Assembly: GCA_965207565.1 (NCBI GenBank)
Contig: CBDBMQ010000009.1
Location: forward strand, 515,239 to 579,238
DNA: 64,000 nucleotides
DNA from: Bin80 sp965207565
GTDB taxonomy: Bacteria; Bacteroidota; Rhodothermia; Rhodothermales; Bin80
Direction: 5' to 3'
Made by a program: the position numbers and the translations under genes. Shown here piece by piece: positions 1 to 8,282 of this stretch. The notes beneath the pieces are model-generated. The model saw nothing but the letters and a program-made list of their open reading frames with translations. It searched no databases and was not told the origin of the DNA. The first letter of the stretch is position 1. Each line of letters opens with the position of its first letter.

Positions 1-28
1 CGGATCAACCAATTGACTGACACAGATT

Positions 29-1528
29 ATGGACAGTAGTACACAGCGCTTTACGTCCCGGTGGGGAATGCTTTTAACCGTTCTAGGTATGGCCGTTGGG
101 ACGGGGAATATCTGGAGATTTCCTCGAATCGCGGCTACGAACAGTGGAGATGATGGTGCAGGGGCGTTTCTTGTAGCGTGGCTCGTTTTCTTGTTCATAT
201 GGAGTATCCCCCTCATCATTGCAGAGTATGCACTGGGACGGAAAGGGCGGCTGGGGGTGATTGGGACGTTCACCAAGCTTGCAGGAGATCGCTATAGCTG
301 GATGGGTGCCTTCTGTGTTTTTGTTGCGGCAGCCATTTTATTTTATTATACAGTCGTAGCCGGGTGGTGTATCTACTATCTCGGGCGAATGGTTTTCCTT
401 GGGCCAGATCTCACGTATGAGGCTGCGCAGGGTGCCTGGGATGGCTTCCAGAGCAGTTATTTCCCGATATTTTTTCATGTGCTTGTGATTGGAGTGGGGG
501 CCTGGGCAGTGTGGAAGGGTGTTGGACGAATTGAGCGGGTGAATAAAATCTTAGTCCCAACACTTCTGGTGATTGTATTGATCGCATTGGTGCGAACCTT
601 CTTCCTAAATGGTGCAGGCGAAGGCATCCAATTTTTGTTTACCCCCGACTGGCCTACATTGTCGCAACCCAAAATATGGCTTGAAGCCCTGACGCAGAAT
701 GCCTGGGATACAGGGGCAGGGTGGGGGCTGGTGCTTACTTATGGGGCCTACATGCAGAGCAGGCATGGGGTTGTTCAGAATGCATTTATCACCGGTGTCG
801 GAAACAATACGGTTTCCCTCTTTGCTGCAACCATTGTATTTGGGACTGTGTTTGCAATTCTTGGCCAGGAGATGTCCCGCCCAGAGGTACTTGAAGTCAT
901 GCGTACCAGTGGACCTGCTGCCACTGGGCTTACTTTCATCTGGATGCCGCAACTGTTTGCAAAAATGCCGGCTGGAAGCACTCTGGCGATTCTATTTTTC
1001 CTAGGTCTGTCCTGTGCAGCAATTAGCTCACTGATTTCCATGATTGAAATGGTTGTGCGCTCCGTAACGGATTTTGGTGTCAACCGATCACATGCAATTA
1101 TGGGAGTTTCCATTGTCTCTATGGTTTTGGGGATTCCATCTGCGATCAATCTTGGGTTTTTTGAAAATCAGGATTTTGTTTGGGGATTGGCATTGATCAT
1201 TTCGGGAGCTTTCATGGCTACTCTGGTAATTCGCCAAGGAGTTCGATCGTTCCGTGAGAAAGAAATTGATAACATGGTGGGAGATTGGAATTCTGGCAGG
1301 CCATGGGATATTCTGTTGAATTACGTTGTACCACTCTCGGCGTGCGTGTTATTAGGCTGGTGGTTATGGTTGTCCGTAACGGTTTATGCTCCCGATACCT
1401 GGTATAATCCGACGGATCCGTTTAGCCTGATGACGTGCATTATACAATGGGGAGTCGTGATCACGATATTGCTGATCCTGAATCGCTCTATGGCAAAGCG
1501 TATTCGTTCAACCAATAATTTGGCATGA
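29..1528 (+). CDS. Sodium-dependent transporter, NSS/SNF family
   Basis: Inner-membrane sodium symporter of the neurotransmitter:sodium symporter family, which moves amino acids or similar small amines with Na+. The 499 residues are the usual length for the bacterial members. The N-terminus carries the family signature in TM1: the stretch around residues 19-31 reads GMAVGTGNIWRFP, the unwound Na+-binding helix, followed by GAFLVAW and a PLIIAEYALGRKGR loop. About 11-12 hydrophobic segments follow to the C-terminus. The ATG start is preceded only by 28 bases of window, so the promoter is not visible. A redoxin gene follows after 39 bases on the same strand, with no obvious functional link. The substrate cannot be told from sequence alone. 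Confidence 0.93.
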   Translation: MDSSTQRFTSRWGMLLTVLGMAVGTGNIWRFPRIAATNSGDDGAGAFLVAWLVFLFIWSIPLIIAEYALGRKGRLGVIGTFTKLAGDRYSWMGAFCVFVAAAILFYYTVVAGWCIYYLGRMVFLGPDLTYEAAQGAWDGFQSSYFPIFFHVLVIGVGAWAVWKGVGRIERVNKILVPTLLVIVLIALVRTFFLNGAGEGIQFLFTPDWPTLSQPKIWLEALTQNAWDTGAGWGLVLTYGAYMQSRHGVVQNAFITGVGNNTVSLFAATIVFGTVFAILGQEMSRPEVLEVMRTSGPAATGLTFIWMPQLFAKMPAGSTLAILFFLGLSCAAISSLISMIEMVVRSVTDFGVNRSHAIMGVSIVSMVLGIPSAINLGFFENQDFVWGLALIISGAFMATLVIRQGVRSFREKEIDNMVGDWNSGRPWDILLNYVVPLSACVLLGWWLWLSVTVYAPDTWYNPTDPFSLMTCIIQWGVVITILLILNRSMAKRIRSTNNLA

Positions 1529-1567
1529 TATCTGCTTAAATGGATAGTGAACCACAATGATAGAATC

Positions 1568-2116
1568 ATGTATCGACTAATTCTTCTCACTGTAAGTCTA
1601 CTACCTAGTGTGGTTGCAGCACAGGTATCAGTTGGTGGTGTAATACCGGATGTAGCACTTCAAAATATGCGTGGTGGTGACACTTCGACCCACGCACTTT
1701 TTGGAGTTCAGGGTGCTGTCTTTGTGTTTTGGAGCAATGACTGTAACTGGACGGATCAGTATGAATCCCGCGTTGAGGCCCTGAACACGGCAAGTATTCC
1801 GGTAATTTTGGTGAACAGCAATGATGCATCGGTTTTCCCGAAAGAGGCGGAGCCTGGAAAGCAATACGATGTGGCATATGTTCGTGATTTCGGGGGGCGT
1901 TTGGCTAAAACCCTGGGTGCTGAGAGAACCCCGCATGTATTTGTCTTTGATCGCGAAAAAGCACTTATCTATGCAGGTGGGATTGATGATTCACCTGCCG
2001 ATGCGCAGGAAGTACAGGCAGCTTGGTTTCAAGATGCCATTGAACAACTCTACAGTGGGCAACCTGTGAGTGTTTCCTCAACGCAATCGTTCGGTTGCCG
2101 GATCAAGCTACCGTGA
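1568..2116 (+). CDS. Exported redoxin (AhpC/TSA-thioredoxin fold)
   Basis: Thioredoxin-fold protein, probably periplasmic. I start it at the ATG at 1568 because residues 1-19 then form a clean signal peptide ending in VVAAQ; an in-frame GTG at 1547 would add seven charged residues in front. The active-site region reads WSNDCNWTD, so it has a single Cys where thioredoxins have CxxC, as in peroxiredoxin-like redoxins. A second Cys lies near the C-terminus in QSFGC and could be the resolving residue, as known for related redoxin-domain proteins. The cis-proline side (ERTPHVFVFD) is conserved. Its stop codon overlaps the start of the LuxE-like gene in a GTGA, suggesting translational coupling. 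Partner and substrate are unknown. Confidence 0.8.
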   Translation: MYRLILLTVSLLPSVVAAQVSVGGVIPDVALQNMRGGDTSTHALFGVQGAVFVFWSNDCNWTDQYESRVEALNTASIPVILVNSNDASVFPKEAEPGKQYDVAYVRDFGGRLAKTLGAERTPHVFVFDREKALIYAGGIDDSPADAQEVQAAWFQDAIEQLYSGQPVSVSSTQSFGCRIKLP

Positions 2117-3048
2117 CGATTGCGGAAATAGAAGCCCGGTTCACGAGGCTGAATCGTGAGGGGAATGCTTTTGCTGAGATAGAGCAGGTACTGGAGACCT
2201 ACCAGAGGACGCATTGCGAGGTCTATCGGCGCTTTGGAGAGAAGCATCTGCCGGTGTTAGCATTCAAACACGCCGAAATTGCAACATTCCCGGTTTCGGA
2301 AGCAGAGCGGATATTTATGAGCAGCGCGACAGGGAGTGGCCCTCGAAGTCGACATTTTGTGCGTAGGCTAGCCGTGTATGAAGCTTCTGTGTGTGCAGCC
2401 TTTGAAGCGGTGTTTGGGAAGGGACCATACACGATTTGGGCTCATTTACCGGGGTATTCTACCGAGTCCTCTCTCGTTTGCATGCTGAAAATTCTCATTC
2501 AGCGGTATGGGGATGAGAGAAGTCAGTTCTTCTTAGCTGATGAGCCTCCCATTACTCCAGATACCACTTCTCCATTAGTGCTCTTTGGGGCGGCATTTGG
2601 TCTCTTGGACCTGATTAAAGCAGGTCCTTGGCAGTTGCCTCAAAGTGCACGGATTGTGGAAACCGGTGGGATGAAGACCTATCAACGCGAGATTGTCCGG
2701 AGGGAACTGCATACGCGTTTAGCGGAAGGGTTTGGTATTCAAGAAGATCAGGTCTGGAGCGAGTATGGCATGTGTGAACTCCTGAGTCAAGCCTATGCCC
2801 AAGGTGGGCCCGTGTACACGCCTCCACCATGGATGCATGTTCAGATCGTTGATCCATATGATCCAAAACAGATGCTGCCTGATGGGCGGCCTGGGCTTAT
2901 TGCAATCACCGATTTGGCAAACATGCATACGGTTTCCAGTATTCTCACAGAGGATCTGGGAGTGAGTCATAGAGGAGGCTTTGAAGTTTTGGGGCGTTTC
3001 CCAGGAAGTGCACTCAGGGGATGCAATTTTTTGTTGGAGAGTGTATGA
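2113..3048 (+). CDS. LuxE-family acyl-activating enzyme (acyl-protein synthetase/acyltransferase)
   Basis: Member of the LuxE acyl-protein synthetase family, which in luminous bacteria uses ATP to activate a fatty acid for reduction by LuxC. Support: the adenylate-binding region SSATGSGPRSRH near residue 75, the ETGGMK motif near 190, and the YGMCELLSQAY motif near 223. These are the usual LuxE landmarks, and 312 residues is slightly short but complete. The start is placed at GTG 2113, which overlaps the previous stop as GTGA; a TTG at 2095 is possible. The matching reductase (LuxC family) lies 4.1 kb downstream on the same strand. No luciferase genes are visible, so an aldehyde, wax or lipid role is more likely than light. 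Substrate unknown. Confidence 0.82.
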   Translation: MTIAEIEARFTRLNREGNAFAEIEQVLETYQRTHCEVYRRFGEKHLPVLAFKHAEIATFPVSEAERIFMSSATGSGPRSRHFVRRLAVYEASVCAAFEAVFGKGPYTIWAHLPGYSTESSLVCMLKILIQRYGDERSQFFLADEPPITPDTTSPLVLFGAAFGLLDLIKAGPWQLPQSARIVETGGMKTYQREIVRRELHTRLAEGFGIQEDQVWSEYGMCELLSQAYAQGGPVYTPPPWMHVQIVDPYDPKQMLPDGRPGLIAITDLANMHTVSSILTEDLGVSHRGGFEVLGRFPGSALRGCNFLLESV

Positions 3049-3341
3049 AAATTCAAGGAATCATTCGGAGTGAGCCATAGGTCGGTTGACATTGAGTGCC
3101 AGATAGGGGGGTGTCCCATCTTCAGCAAGTAAGCCAGCGATCAAAAAATCTTTTCCATAATGCGGTTATCAGTTAAGCAATCTCTGACATGGCTTTGTCA
3201 GGGCAAATTAGGTGCATGACTTTCATCATCTCCGTCATTCAGGAAGTCATGGTGTTACATACAGCATTGTAAGGTGGCGGTGATGGAATCCCCCTAAGAA
3301 TTCAAGCATTATGAAACTGCGGTTGTGGTTGATTTCCTGTG
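3049..3341. other. Intergenic region after the LuxE-like gene
   Basis: About 290 bases without a convincing gene on either strand. I see no strong hairpin with a T-run, so no clear terminator for the preceding genes. The region ends at a well-formed promoter for the peptide/propeller genes. Confidence 0.5.
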
Positions 3342-3370
3342 TTGACAACAGTGAAAATATTTTGTATACT
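3342..3370 (+). promoter_or_regulatory. Sigma-70-type promoter for the first peptide/propeller pair
   Basis: TTGACA at 3342-3347, a 17-base spacer, then TATACT at 3365-3370: a near-perfect housekeeping promoter at ideal spacing. Transcription would begin near 3377, about 75 bases before the peptide start at 3452. A TATTTTG string overlaps the -10 region and resembles the Bacteroidota -7 box, so either sigma type could use this site. Only the first unit of the tandem duplication has it; the second unit must rely on read-through. Confidence 0.7.
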
Positions 3371-3451
3371 CGAGTTTCACATTTCAAATTCAGACACCCA
3401 AAATCATGACAAGTAGAACTAAAGTACTGATTCGTTCGCGTTATCGTAATC

Positions 3452-3682
3452 ATGGTCCTGTCACTTTTCGCTTATACTGGCGGCGAATTGCTTGATAGAG
3501 CTACAGCTACCGCTGAGACGGTATTCTGTGAGCAAGATAGGTGCGTACGTCTTTATATTGCAGGTTATTGCGCCGACGCTCGAGGCTCTCAAACGGGCTG
3601 TAATATGGTAGGAGGCCAATGTGAAAATTATGTATGCTCAGGTGGTGGGCCTAGCGATGGGAAAGGCCCAATTTTTCAGTAG
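3452..3682 (+). CDS. Small Cys-rich exported peptide, copy 1
   Basis: A 76-residue protein of unknown function. A short hydrophobic N-terminus (VLSLFAYTGG) and an AETVF junction near residues 21-25 suggest export. The mature part has six cysteines at regular spacing (FCEQDRC, YC, GC, QC, VC) and ends in a Gly/Ser-rich GGGPSDGKGPIFQ tail. It resembles in size and context the short exported peptides encoded before six-bladed propeller proteins in Bacteroidota (NVEALA-type), but I cannot claim homology. An ATG at 3406 lies one frame off and would give a longer signal peptide if a base were added near 3432, so this copy may have a damaged start. The propeller gene begins 13 bases after its stop. 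A strong promoter lies upstream. Confidence 0.6.
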   Translation: MVLSLFAYTGGELLDRATATAETVFCEQDRCVRLYIAGYCADARGSQTGCNMVGGQCENYVCSGGGPSDGKGPIFQ

Positions 3683-3695
3683 TTCTGCACTACAA

Positions 3696-4871
3696 ATGCC
3701 CACGTCTTCCGTCTCACATAAATTTGTGGACATTTTCCACTGTATGGGCTGGTGTGTTGCAGTAGCAGTTACAACCATTTTTTTCCATGGAGTGGGAAAA
3801 GCCCAAACTGTGATTCACCCAACAAAAGAGAATATTCCGGTTTCCTCTGACCCTCGTTTCGAGTTGAGGCATGAGGTTGACGGAGCTGATTTTTGGCACT
3901 GGAATTCGTCGAGTATTTCAGAGATTGGGGTTAATGAGGGTGATGATTCCCAGATGATCGGCGTGGTATTTGACCTGGAGACGGACCAAGAAGGAGCCGT
4001 TTATTATTTGGACCTGATCCTGGAGGAGGTTCGTGCATATGATTACGAAGGTAATTGGATTGGCAATGTGGCGAATCCTGGAATCGGTCCAGGGGAACTT
4101 GAAAGTCCCCTCGGCTTGCTTGTTATTCCAGATAGTAATCAGATAATTGTTGCAGATCAGATGACCAATCATGTTTTTGAGCGTAATGAGGCAACATTTG
4201 AGTTGGTGTCAACGCAGCGCCCTAAGTATCCTAGTTCAAACGGGCAATTATGTGTGATGAATGGGCACTACTATTTGGCATTTTATGATATGTCTATCCC
4301 CGCCTCTGAACAGAAAATCGTCCACAAATACACTCTGGATGGTGAGTGGGTGACTTCTTTCAGGGAGCCGTATGCCTATGATAATCCGTTATTCGTATCT
4401 AAATTTGTCTCCGAGACGTTTATTGCATGTAATCCAGAGCATAATACCATTGCGGTACTCACAAATCACATTCCAGCGATGACGGGCTACTCAGATCAGG
4501 GAGAACAGCTGTGGCAAGTCACCTTTCCCGATTATCGGCCGGATGTGGTAGAAGAACGAGTGTTTGATGGGAGGGTACATAGTACTTTGATGTTTGAAGC
4601 TGGCACTTCCGTGTTTCGGTCATTGTTTTCCGATGGTGAGTATTTCTATGTGACCTATGTTTTTGGCAAAAAAGCTTCAGGACCGTTCCATAGAGTACGG
4701 TTTTCGGAAAGCCATGCATTCAGGGTGAATGCTCATTCTGGACTGGGTGTTTATTTGGGAGCCGCCGGACCGGAGATAGGGGAATTATTGGTGGCTATGG
4801 ATGAGGAGTATCGCTTTACCGTCACAAAAAATTCGGGATTCCCACAGATTCGGATACACAGTTTTCGATAA
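3696..4871 (+). CDS. Exported six-bladed beta-propeller-like protein, copy 1
   Basis: A protein of 391 residues from the ATG at 3696. The N-terminal hydrophobic stretch (WCVAVAVTTIFF, then GVGKAQ) reads as a signal peptide ending at AQ. The mature part has blade-type repeats such as GAVYYLDLILEEVRAYDYEG, then NPGIGPGELESP and NQIIVADQMTNHVF, as in the six-bladed (NHL/TolB-like) propeller proteins of Bacteroidota. The GxGPGE.xxP string is characteristic of that group. Function is unknown; related proteins are exported or surface-bound and often sit beside small peptides, as here. It lies in an apparent operon behind the Cys-rich peptide and is nearly identical to the next copy. Confidence 0.8.
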   Translation: MPTSSVSHKFVDIFHCMGWCVAVAVTTIFFHGVGKAQTVIHPTKENIPVSSDPRFELRHEVDGADFWHWNSSSISEIGVNEGDDSQMIGVVFDLETDQEGAVYYLDLILEEVRAYDYEGNWIGNVANPGIGPGELESPLGLLVIPDSNQIIVADQMTNHVFERNEATFELVSTQRPKYPSSNGQLCVMNGHYYLAFYDMSIPASEQKIVHKYTLDGEWVTSFREPYAYDNPLFVSKFVSETFIACNPEHNTIAVLTNHIPAMTGYSDQGEQLWQVTFPDYRPDVVEERVFDGRVHSTLMFEAGTSVFRSLFSDGEYFYVTYVFGKKASGPFHRVRFSESHAFRVNAHSGLGVYLGAAGPEIGELLVAMDEEYRFTVTKNSGFPQIRIHSFR

Positions 4872-4901
4872 AATTCGGAAATGTCACCAGTTCACTAAAG
4901 G

Positions 4902-5168
4902 ATGGGCTTTGGAAGTATCGTTCGCGTTATCGTAATCATGGTCCTGTCACTTTTCGCTTACACTGGTGGCGAATTGCTTGATAGAGCTATAGCTAGCGCT
5001 GAGACGGCATTCTGTGAGGAAGATAAGTGCGTACGTCTTTATATTTCAGGTTATTGCCTTGACGCTTCAGGCTCTAAAACGGGCTGTAATATGGTCGGAA
5101 GCCAATGTAAAAATTATGTATGCCCAGATGGTGGGCTTAGCGATGGGAAAGGGCCAATTTTTCAATAG
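4902..5168 (+). CDS. Small Cys-rich exported peptide, copy 2 with hybrid N-terminus
   Basis: An 88-residue second copy of the peptide at 3452, keeping all six cysteines and the GPIFQ end. Its start differs: the first five residues (MGFGS) come from the start of the thioredoxin-like gene (compare 6391), joined to VRVIVIM and then the shared VLSLFAYTGG. The tandem duplication therefore gave this copy a new, longer hydrophobic N-terminus that works better as a signal peptide than that of copy 1. An AAAGG ribosome-binding site precedes the ATG. The second propeller gene follows 13 bases after the stop. Function unknown. Confidence 0.6.
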   Translation: MGFGSIVRVIVIMVLSLFAYTGGELLDRAIASAETAFCEEDKCVRLYISGYCLDASGSKTGCNMVGSQCKNYVCPDGGLSDGKGPIFQ

Positions 5169-5181
5169 TTCTGCACTACAA

Positions 5182-6360
5182 ATGCCCACATCTTCCGTGT
5201 CACATAAATTCGCGGACATTTTTCGCTGTGTGGGCTGGTGTGTTGCAGTAGCAGTTACAACCATTTTTTTCCAGGGAGTGGGAAAAGCCCAAACTGTGAT
5301 TCACCCAACAAAAGAGAATATTCCGGTTTCTTCTGACCCTCGTTTTGAGCTGAGACATGAGGTTGACGGAGCTGATTTTTGGCACTGGAATTCGTCGAGT
5401 ATTTCAGAGATTGGGATGAATGAGGGGGATGATTCCCAGATGATCGGCGTGGTATTTGACTTGGAGACGGACCAAGAAGGAGCCGTTTATTATTTGGACC
5501 TGATCCTGGAGGAGGTTCGTGCATACGATTACGAAGGTAATTGGATTGGCAATGTGGCGAATCCTGGAATCGGTCCAGGGGAACTTGAAAGCCCCCTCGG
5601 CTTGCTTGTTATTCCAGATAGTAATCAGATAATTGTTGCAGATCAGATGACCAATCATGTTTTTGAGCGTAATGAGGCAACATTTGAGTTAGTGTCAACG
5701 CAGCGCCCTAAGTATCATAGCTCAAACGGGCAATTATGTGCGATGAATGGGCACTACTATCTAGTATTTTATGATATGTCTATCCCCGCCTCTGAACAGA
5801 AAATCATCCACAAATACACTCTGGATGGTGAGTGGGTGACTTCTTTCAGGGAGCCGTATGCCTATGATAATCCGTTATTCGTATCTGAATTTGCATACGA
5901 AACATTTATTGCATGTAATCCAGAGCATAACACCATTGCAGTACTTACAAATCACATTCCAGCGATGACCGGCTACTCGGATCAGGGAGAACAGCTGTGG
6001 CAAGTTACCTTTCCCGATTATCGGCCGGATGTGGTGAAAGAATATGTGAGAGATGGGACGATATACAGTCGTGTAATGTTTGAAGTCGGCACTTCCACAT
6101 TTAGTAGATCATTGATTTCCGATGATGAGTATTTCTATGTGACCTATGTTTTTCGCAAAAAAGCCTCAGGGTTATTCCGAGAAGTAGATTATTCAGAAAG
6201 CCACGTGTTCAGGGTGAATGCTCATTCTGGACTAGGTATTTATCTGGGGGCTGCCGGACCTGAAACAGGGGAAATATTGTTTGCTGTAGATGGAGGGTAT
6301 CGCTTTACTGTTACAGAAAATTCTGGATTCCCACAGATTCGGATACACAGTTTTCGATAA
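5182..6360 (+). CDS. Exported six-bladed beta-propeller-like protein, copy 2
   Basis: A 392-residue duplicate of the protein at 3696, with the same signal peptide and propeller repeats. The copies are almost identical up to about residue 240 and then diverge in a patch around residues 280-340 (for example FSRSLISDDEYFY against VFRSLFSDGEYFY). This suggests relaxed or diversifying change in the outer blades after duplication. Start chosen at the ATG at 5182, matching copy 1; the frame is open further upstream only because it overlaps the peptide gene. Function unknown. Confidence 0.8.
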   Translation: MPTSSVSHKFADIFRCVGWCVAVAVTTIFFQGVGKAQTVIHPTKENIPVSSDPRFELRHEVDGADFWHWNSSSISEIGMNEGDDSQMIGVVFDLETDQEGAVYYLDLILEEVRAYDYEGNWIGNVANPGIGPGELESPLGLLVIPDSNQIIVADQMTNHVFERNEATFELVSTQRPKYHSSNGQLCAMNGHYYLVFYDMSIPASEQKIIHKYTLDGEWVTSFREPYAYDNPLFVSEFAYETFIACNPEHNTIAVLTNHIPAMTGYSDQGEQLWQVTFPDYRPDVVKEYVRDGTIYSRVMFEVGTSTFSRSLISDDEYFYVTYVFRKKASGLFREVDYSESHVFRVNAHSGLGIYLGAAGPETGEILFAVDGGYRFTVTENSGFPQIRIHSFR

Positions 6361-6390
6361 AATTCGGAAGTGTCACTAGTTCACTAAAGG

Positions 6391-7041
6391 ATGGGCTTTG
6401 GAAGTATGGTTGGAAACAATCGGTGGTGGTTTCTGTCGGCTGCTGTTTTGATCATTGTTTCTTTTGCTGTAGGAATCAGCGGAAAATTCCAGTTGATTCC
6501 CATCGTGAAAATTCATTGGCCAGAACAAACGACTAAAATTGGATATGTACCGTCATACGAAAAGCTTCGGGCAAGGAACTCGTGATGGTTTTTATTGGGT
6601 CTTCTGCCTATAGCCTATAGCAATCACGACGCTTTACCGGCATTAATTGAGGATGCAAAGCTAAAGTTGCAAAGTAAATCTGTTGCCGAAGGTTGGTCCT
6701 TCAGCGTAATCGGTGTATCAGTAGATTGGCGTACATCGGACGGCATTACCCATCTTAGCAAATTTGGCCACTTTGATGAAATAATGACGGGACGCAAATG
6801 GCACGGAACAGCAGCAGATCTCTATTCAAGAAAAATCCCAGGAATTAATGCGACCCCGCAGATACTGGTATTTGGTCGTGATCACGCCCAAAATCATGGA
6901 GAGGCAATGGAGTCGGCCCCCAGAGAAATGCCAATTCATCGTGTGGTAGGTCTAGAGCACATTGAAAACTGGCTAAATAGAGGACTCCCATTACCTCAAG
7001 ATGCGCTACAGCTTTTTTCAGGAACAGACGACACCATGTAG
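6391..7041 (+). pseudogene. Thioredoxin-like exported protein, broken by two frameshifts
   Basis: The first reading frame (6391-6585) gives an N-terminal membrane anchor (WWFLSAAVLIIVSFAVGISG) and stops at TGA 6583-6585. The third stretch (from about 6615 to 7041) reads on in the original frame as a thioredoxin-like domain, with DALPALIEDAKLKL, then VIGVSVDW and INATPQILVFGR. The piece between them reads sensibly only in another frame (GKELVMVFIGSSAYS). The second shift is explained by a 7-base tandem duplication, CTATAGC at 6608-6614 and again at 6615-6621. Removing one copy joins GSSAYS to NHDALPAL. The expected active-site Cys position reads SSAYS, with no Cys. Probably inactive. Confidence 0.7.
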
Positions 7042-7170
7042 GATTCCGCATTCAGGTGTGAGTAACGGTGAAGAGATAATGATATTTCAGATTGGAGGAA
7101 GGTAGTCCCAACAATCATCGAATCAGGGTGTTACATGAGGCTCATTGGATAGAGTCTTATCACAGAGTGC

Positions 7171-8214
7171 ATGAATACGCTGGTTGCCGCGTTATCTCAG
7201 GCCGCTCACATGTGGTCTGATCCCAGCCAACCATGCAGAAGAAAGGCCGTGCAGGCAACGCTGACGGCATCCAATTCATTTACGGAGGCAGCCTTGGAGT
7301 TTGCGATTGATCAGCAAATGAGCGAGGTGACGGAATCCGCGTTGATGAACTGGATCAGGGGGAGAAGACCAAAACATGTTCATCAGGTTGGGGTAATCAA
7401 TGCCGGGAATGTGCCATTCGTCGGATTGCAGGACCTTCTTGCTGTTCTTCTTTGCGGTCATTCATATGTTGGCGTATTGTCCAGTAAATCTCCCTACCTC
7501 TTGCCAGCATTTGTTCAGACGGTCCGCGATCAGGGAGTAGATTTGGATGTGAGCTTTGTGGATCGTGAAGCAGTCTGGGGGCAGATGCAGGCGGTCATAG
7601 CGACTGGCAGTGATGCAGCGATTGCCCAAATCAGTTCTCTTGCAACGATCAGGGGGCTACCACCTCAAAAGTGCTTATTTCGTGGTAACCGGTATGGGGT
7701 TTCAATTTTGGATGGACTTGAAACAGATCATGATTTGGATGATTTGGCACTGGATGTATTGCTACATGAGGGGATGGGATGCCGCAATGTAGCACTGATT
7801 TTTGCACCTGCAGGCCTTGAACCGGACCAGTGCCTCGGACATCTCGCTCAGGTGCGCGCGGTATTCCCTGCACATCCCTCAACACCGGGAAGATTGGAAA
7901 TGCAAAGGGCTTATTTAGCCGCGGTCAATCAGCCACATGCGTATGGAGATGGCTTGGAATTTTTGATCAGCAAAGGCCCCCCGGAGGCTCAGATTCCAGG
8001 ACATGTACGCTGGGTGGAATATGAGGACCTTGGTGAAGTGATTCGCCTTGTTGAAGCAATACTTAGCGAAGTGCAATGCATTGTGGCGCGTGACAGGTTA
8101 TGCAAAAAATTGCCGGAGGCCTGGGATACTCAGCCACTTGGTACAACGCAGAGACCAGTACTTGCATGGAAGCCTGATGGGAGAGACACTATTGATTTTC
8201 TGTGTAATTTGTAG
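7171..8214 (+). CDS. LuxC-family acyl-CoA reductase
   Basis: NADPH-dependent long-chain acyl-CoA (or acyl-enzyme) reductase that makes fatty aldehydes, in the aldehyde-dehydrogenase-like LuxC family. Landmarks: GVINAGNVPFVGLQD near residues 74-88 (nucleotide-binding side), the ATGSDAA string near 146, and EGMGCRNVALIF near 199 holding the catalytic Cys. The 347 residues agree with the Bacteroidota members. It normally pairs with the LuxE-type enzyme found at 2113 on the same strand; here the two are separated by the duplicated peptide/propeller unit and a broken gene. The physiological product (aldehyde, alcohol or lipid) cannot be told. Confidence 0.85.
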   Translation: MNTLVAALSQAAHMWSDPSQPCRRKAVQATLTASNSFTEAALEFAIDQQMSEVTESALMNWIRGRRPKHVHQVGVINAGNVPFVGLQDLLAVLLCGHSYVGVLSSKSPYLLPAFVQTVRDQGVDLDVSFVDREAVWGQMQAVIATGSDAAIAQISSLATIRGLPPQKCLFRGNRYGVSILDGLETDHDLDDLALDVLLHEGMGCRNVALIFAPAGLEPDQCLGHLAQVRAVFPAHPSTPGRLEMQRAYLAAVNQPHAYGDGLEFLISKGPPEAQIPGHVRWVEYEDLGEVIRLVEAILSEVQCIVARDRLCKKLPEAWDTQPLGTTQRPVLAWKPDGRDTIDFLCNL

Positions 8215-8282
8215 AGGAACAAGAAAAGGCCCGCACAAGTTTGCGTTGTGCTTGGCAGCATAGCAATTGATCGTCAAGAGAC

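Larger units (their letters stand above)
3432..6407 (+). repeat. Tandem duplication, two units of about 1.49 kb
   Basis: Unit 1 (3432-4917) and unit 2 (4918-6407) are head-to-tail copies, each holding a small Cys-rich peptide gene and a propeller gene. By eye they differ at only a few percent of positions, with extra divergence in the last third of the propeller gene. The right edge of each unit is the same string, ATGGGCTTTGGAAGTAT, which is also the start of the thioredoxin-like gene at 6391. This shows that the breakpoint fell just inside that gene's start. Confidence 0.9.

Noticed and set aside
2113..8214. A bioluminescence (lux) operon
   Set aside because: Only luxE-like and luxC-like genes are present; no luxA, luxB or luxD, and such pairs occur in many non-luminous bacteria.
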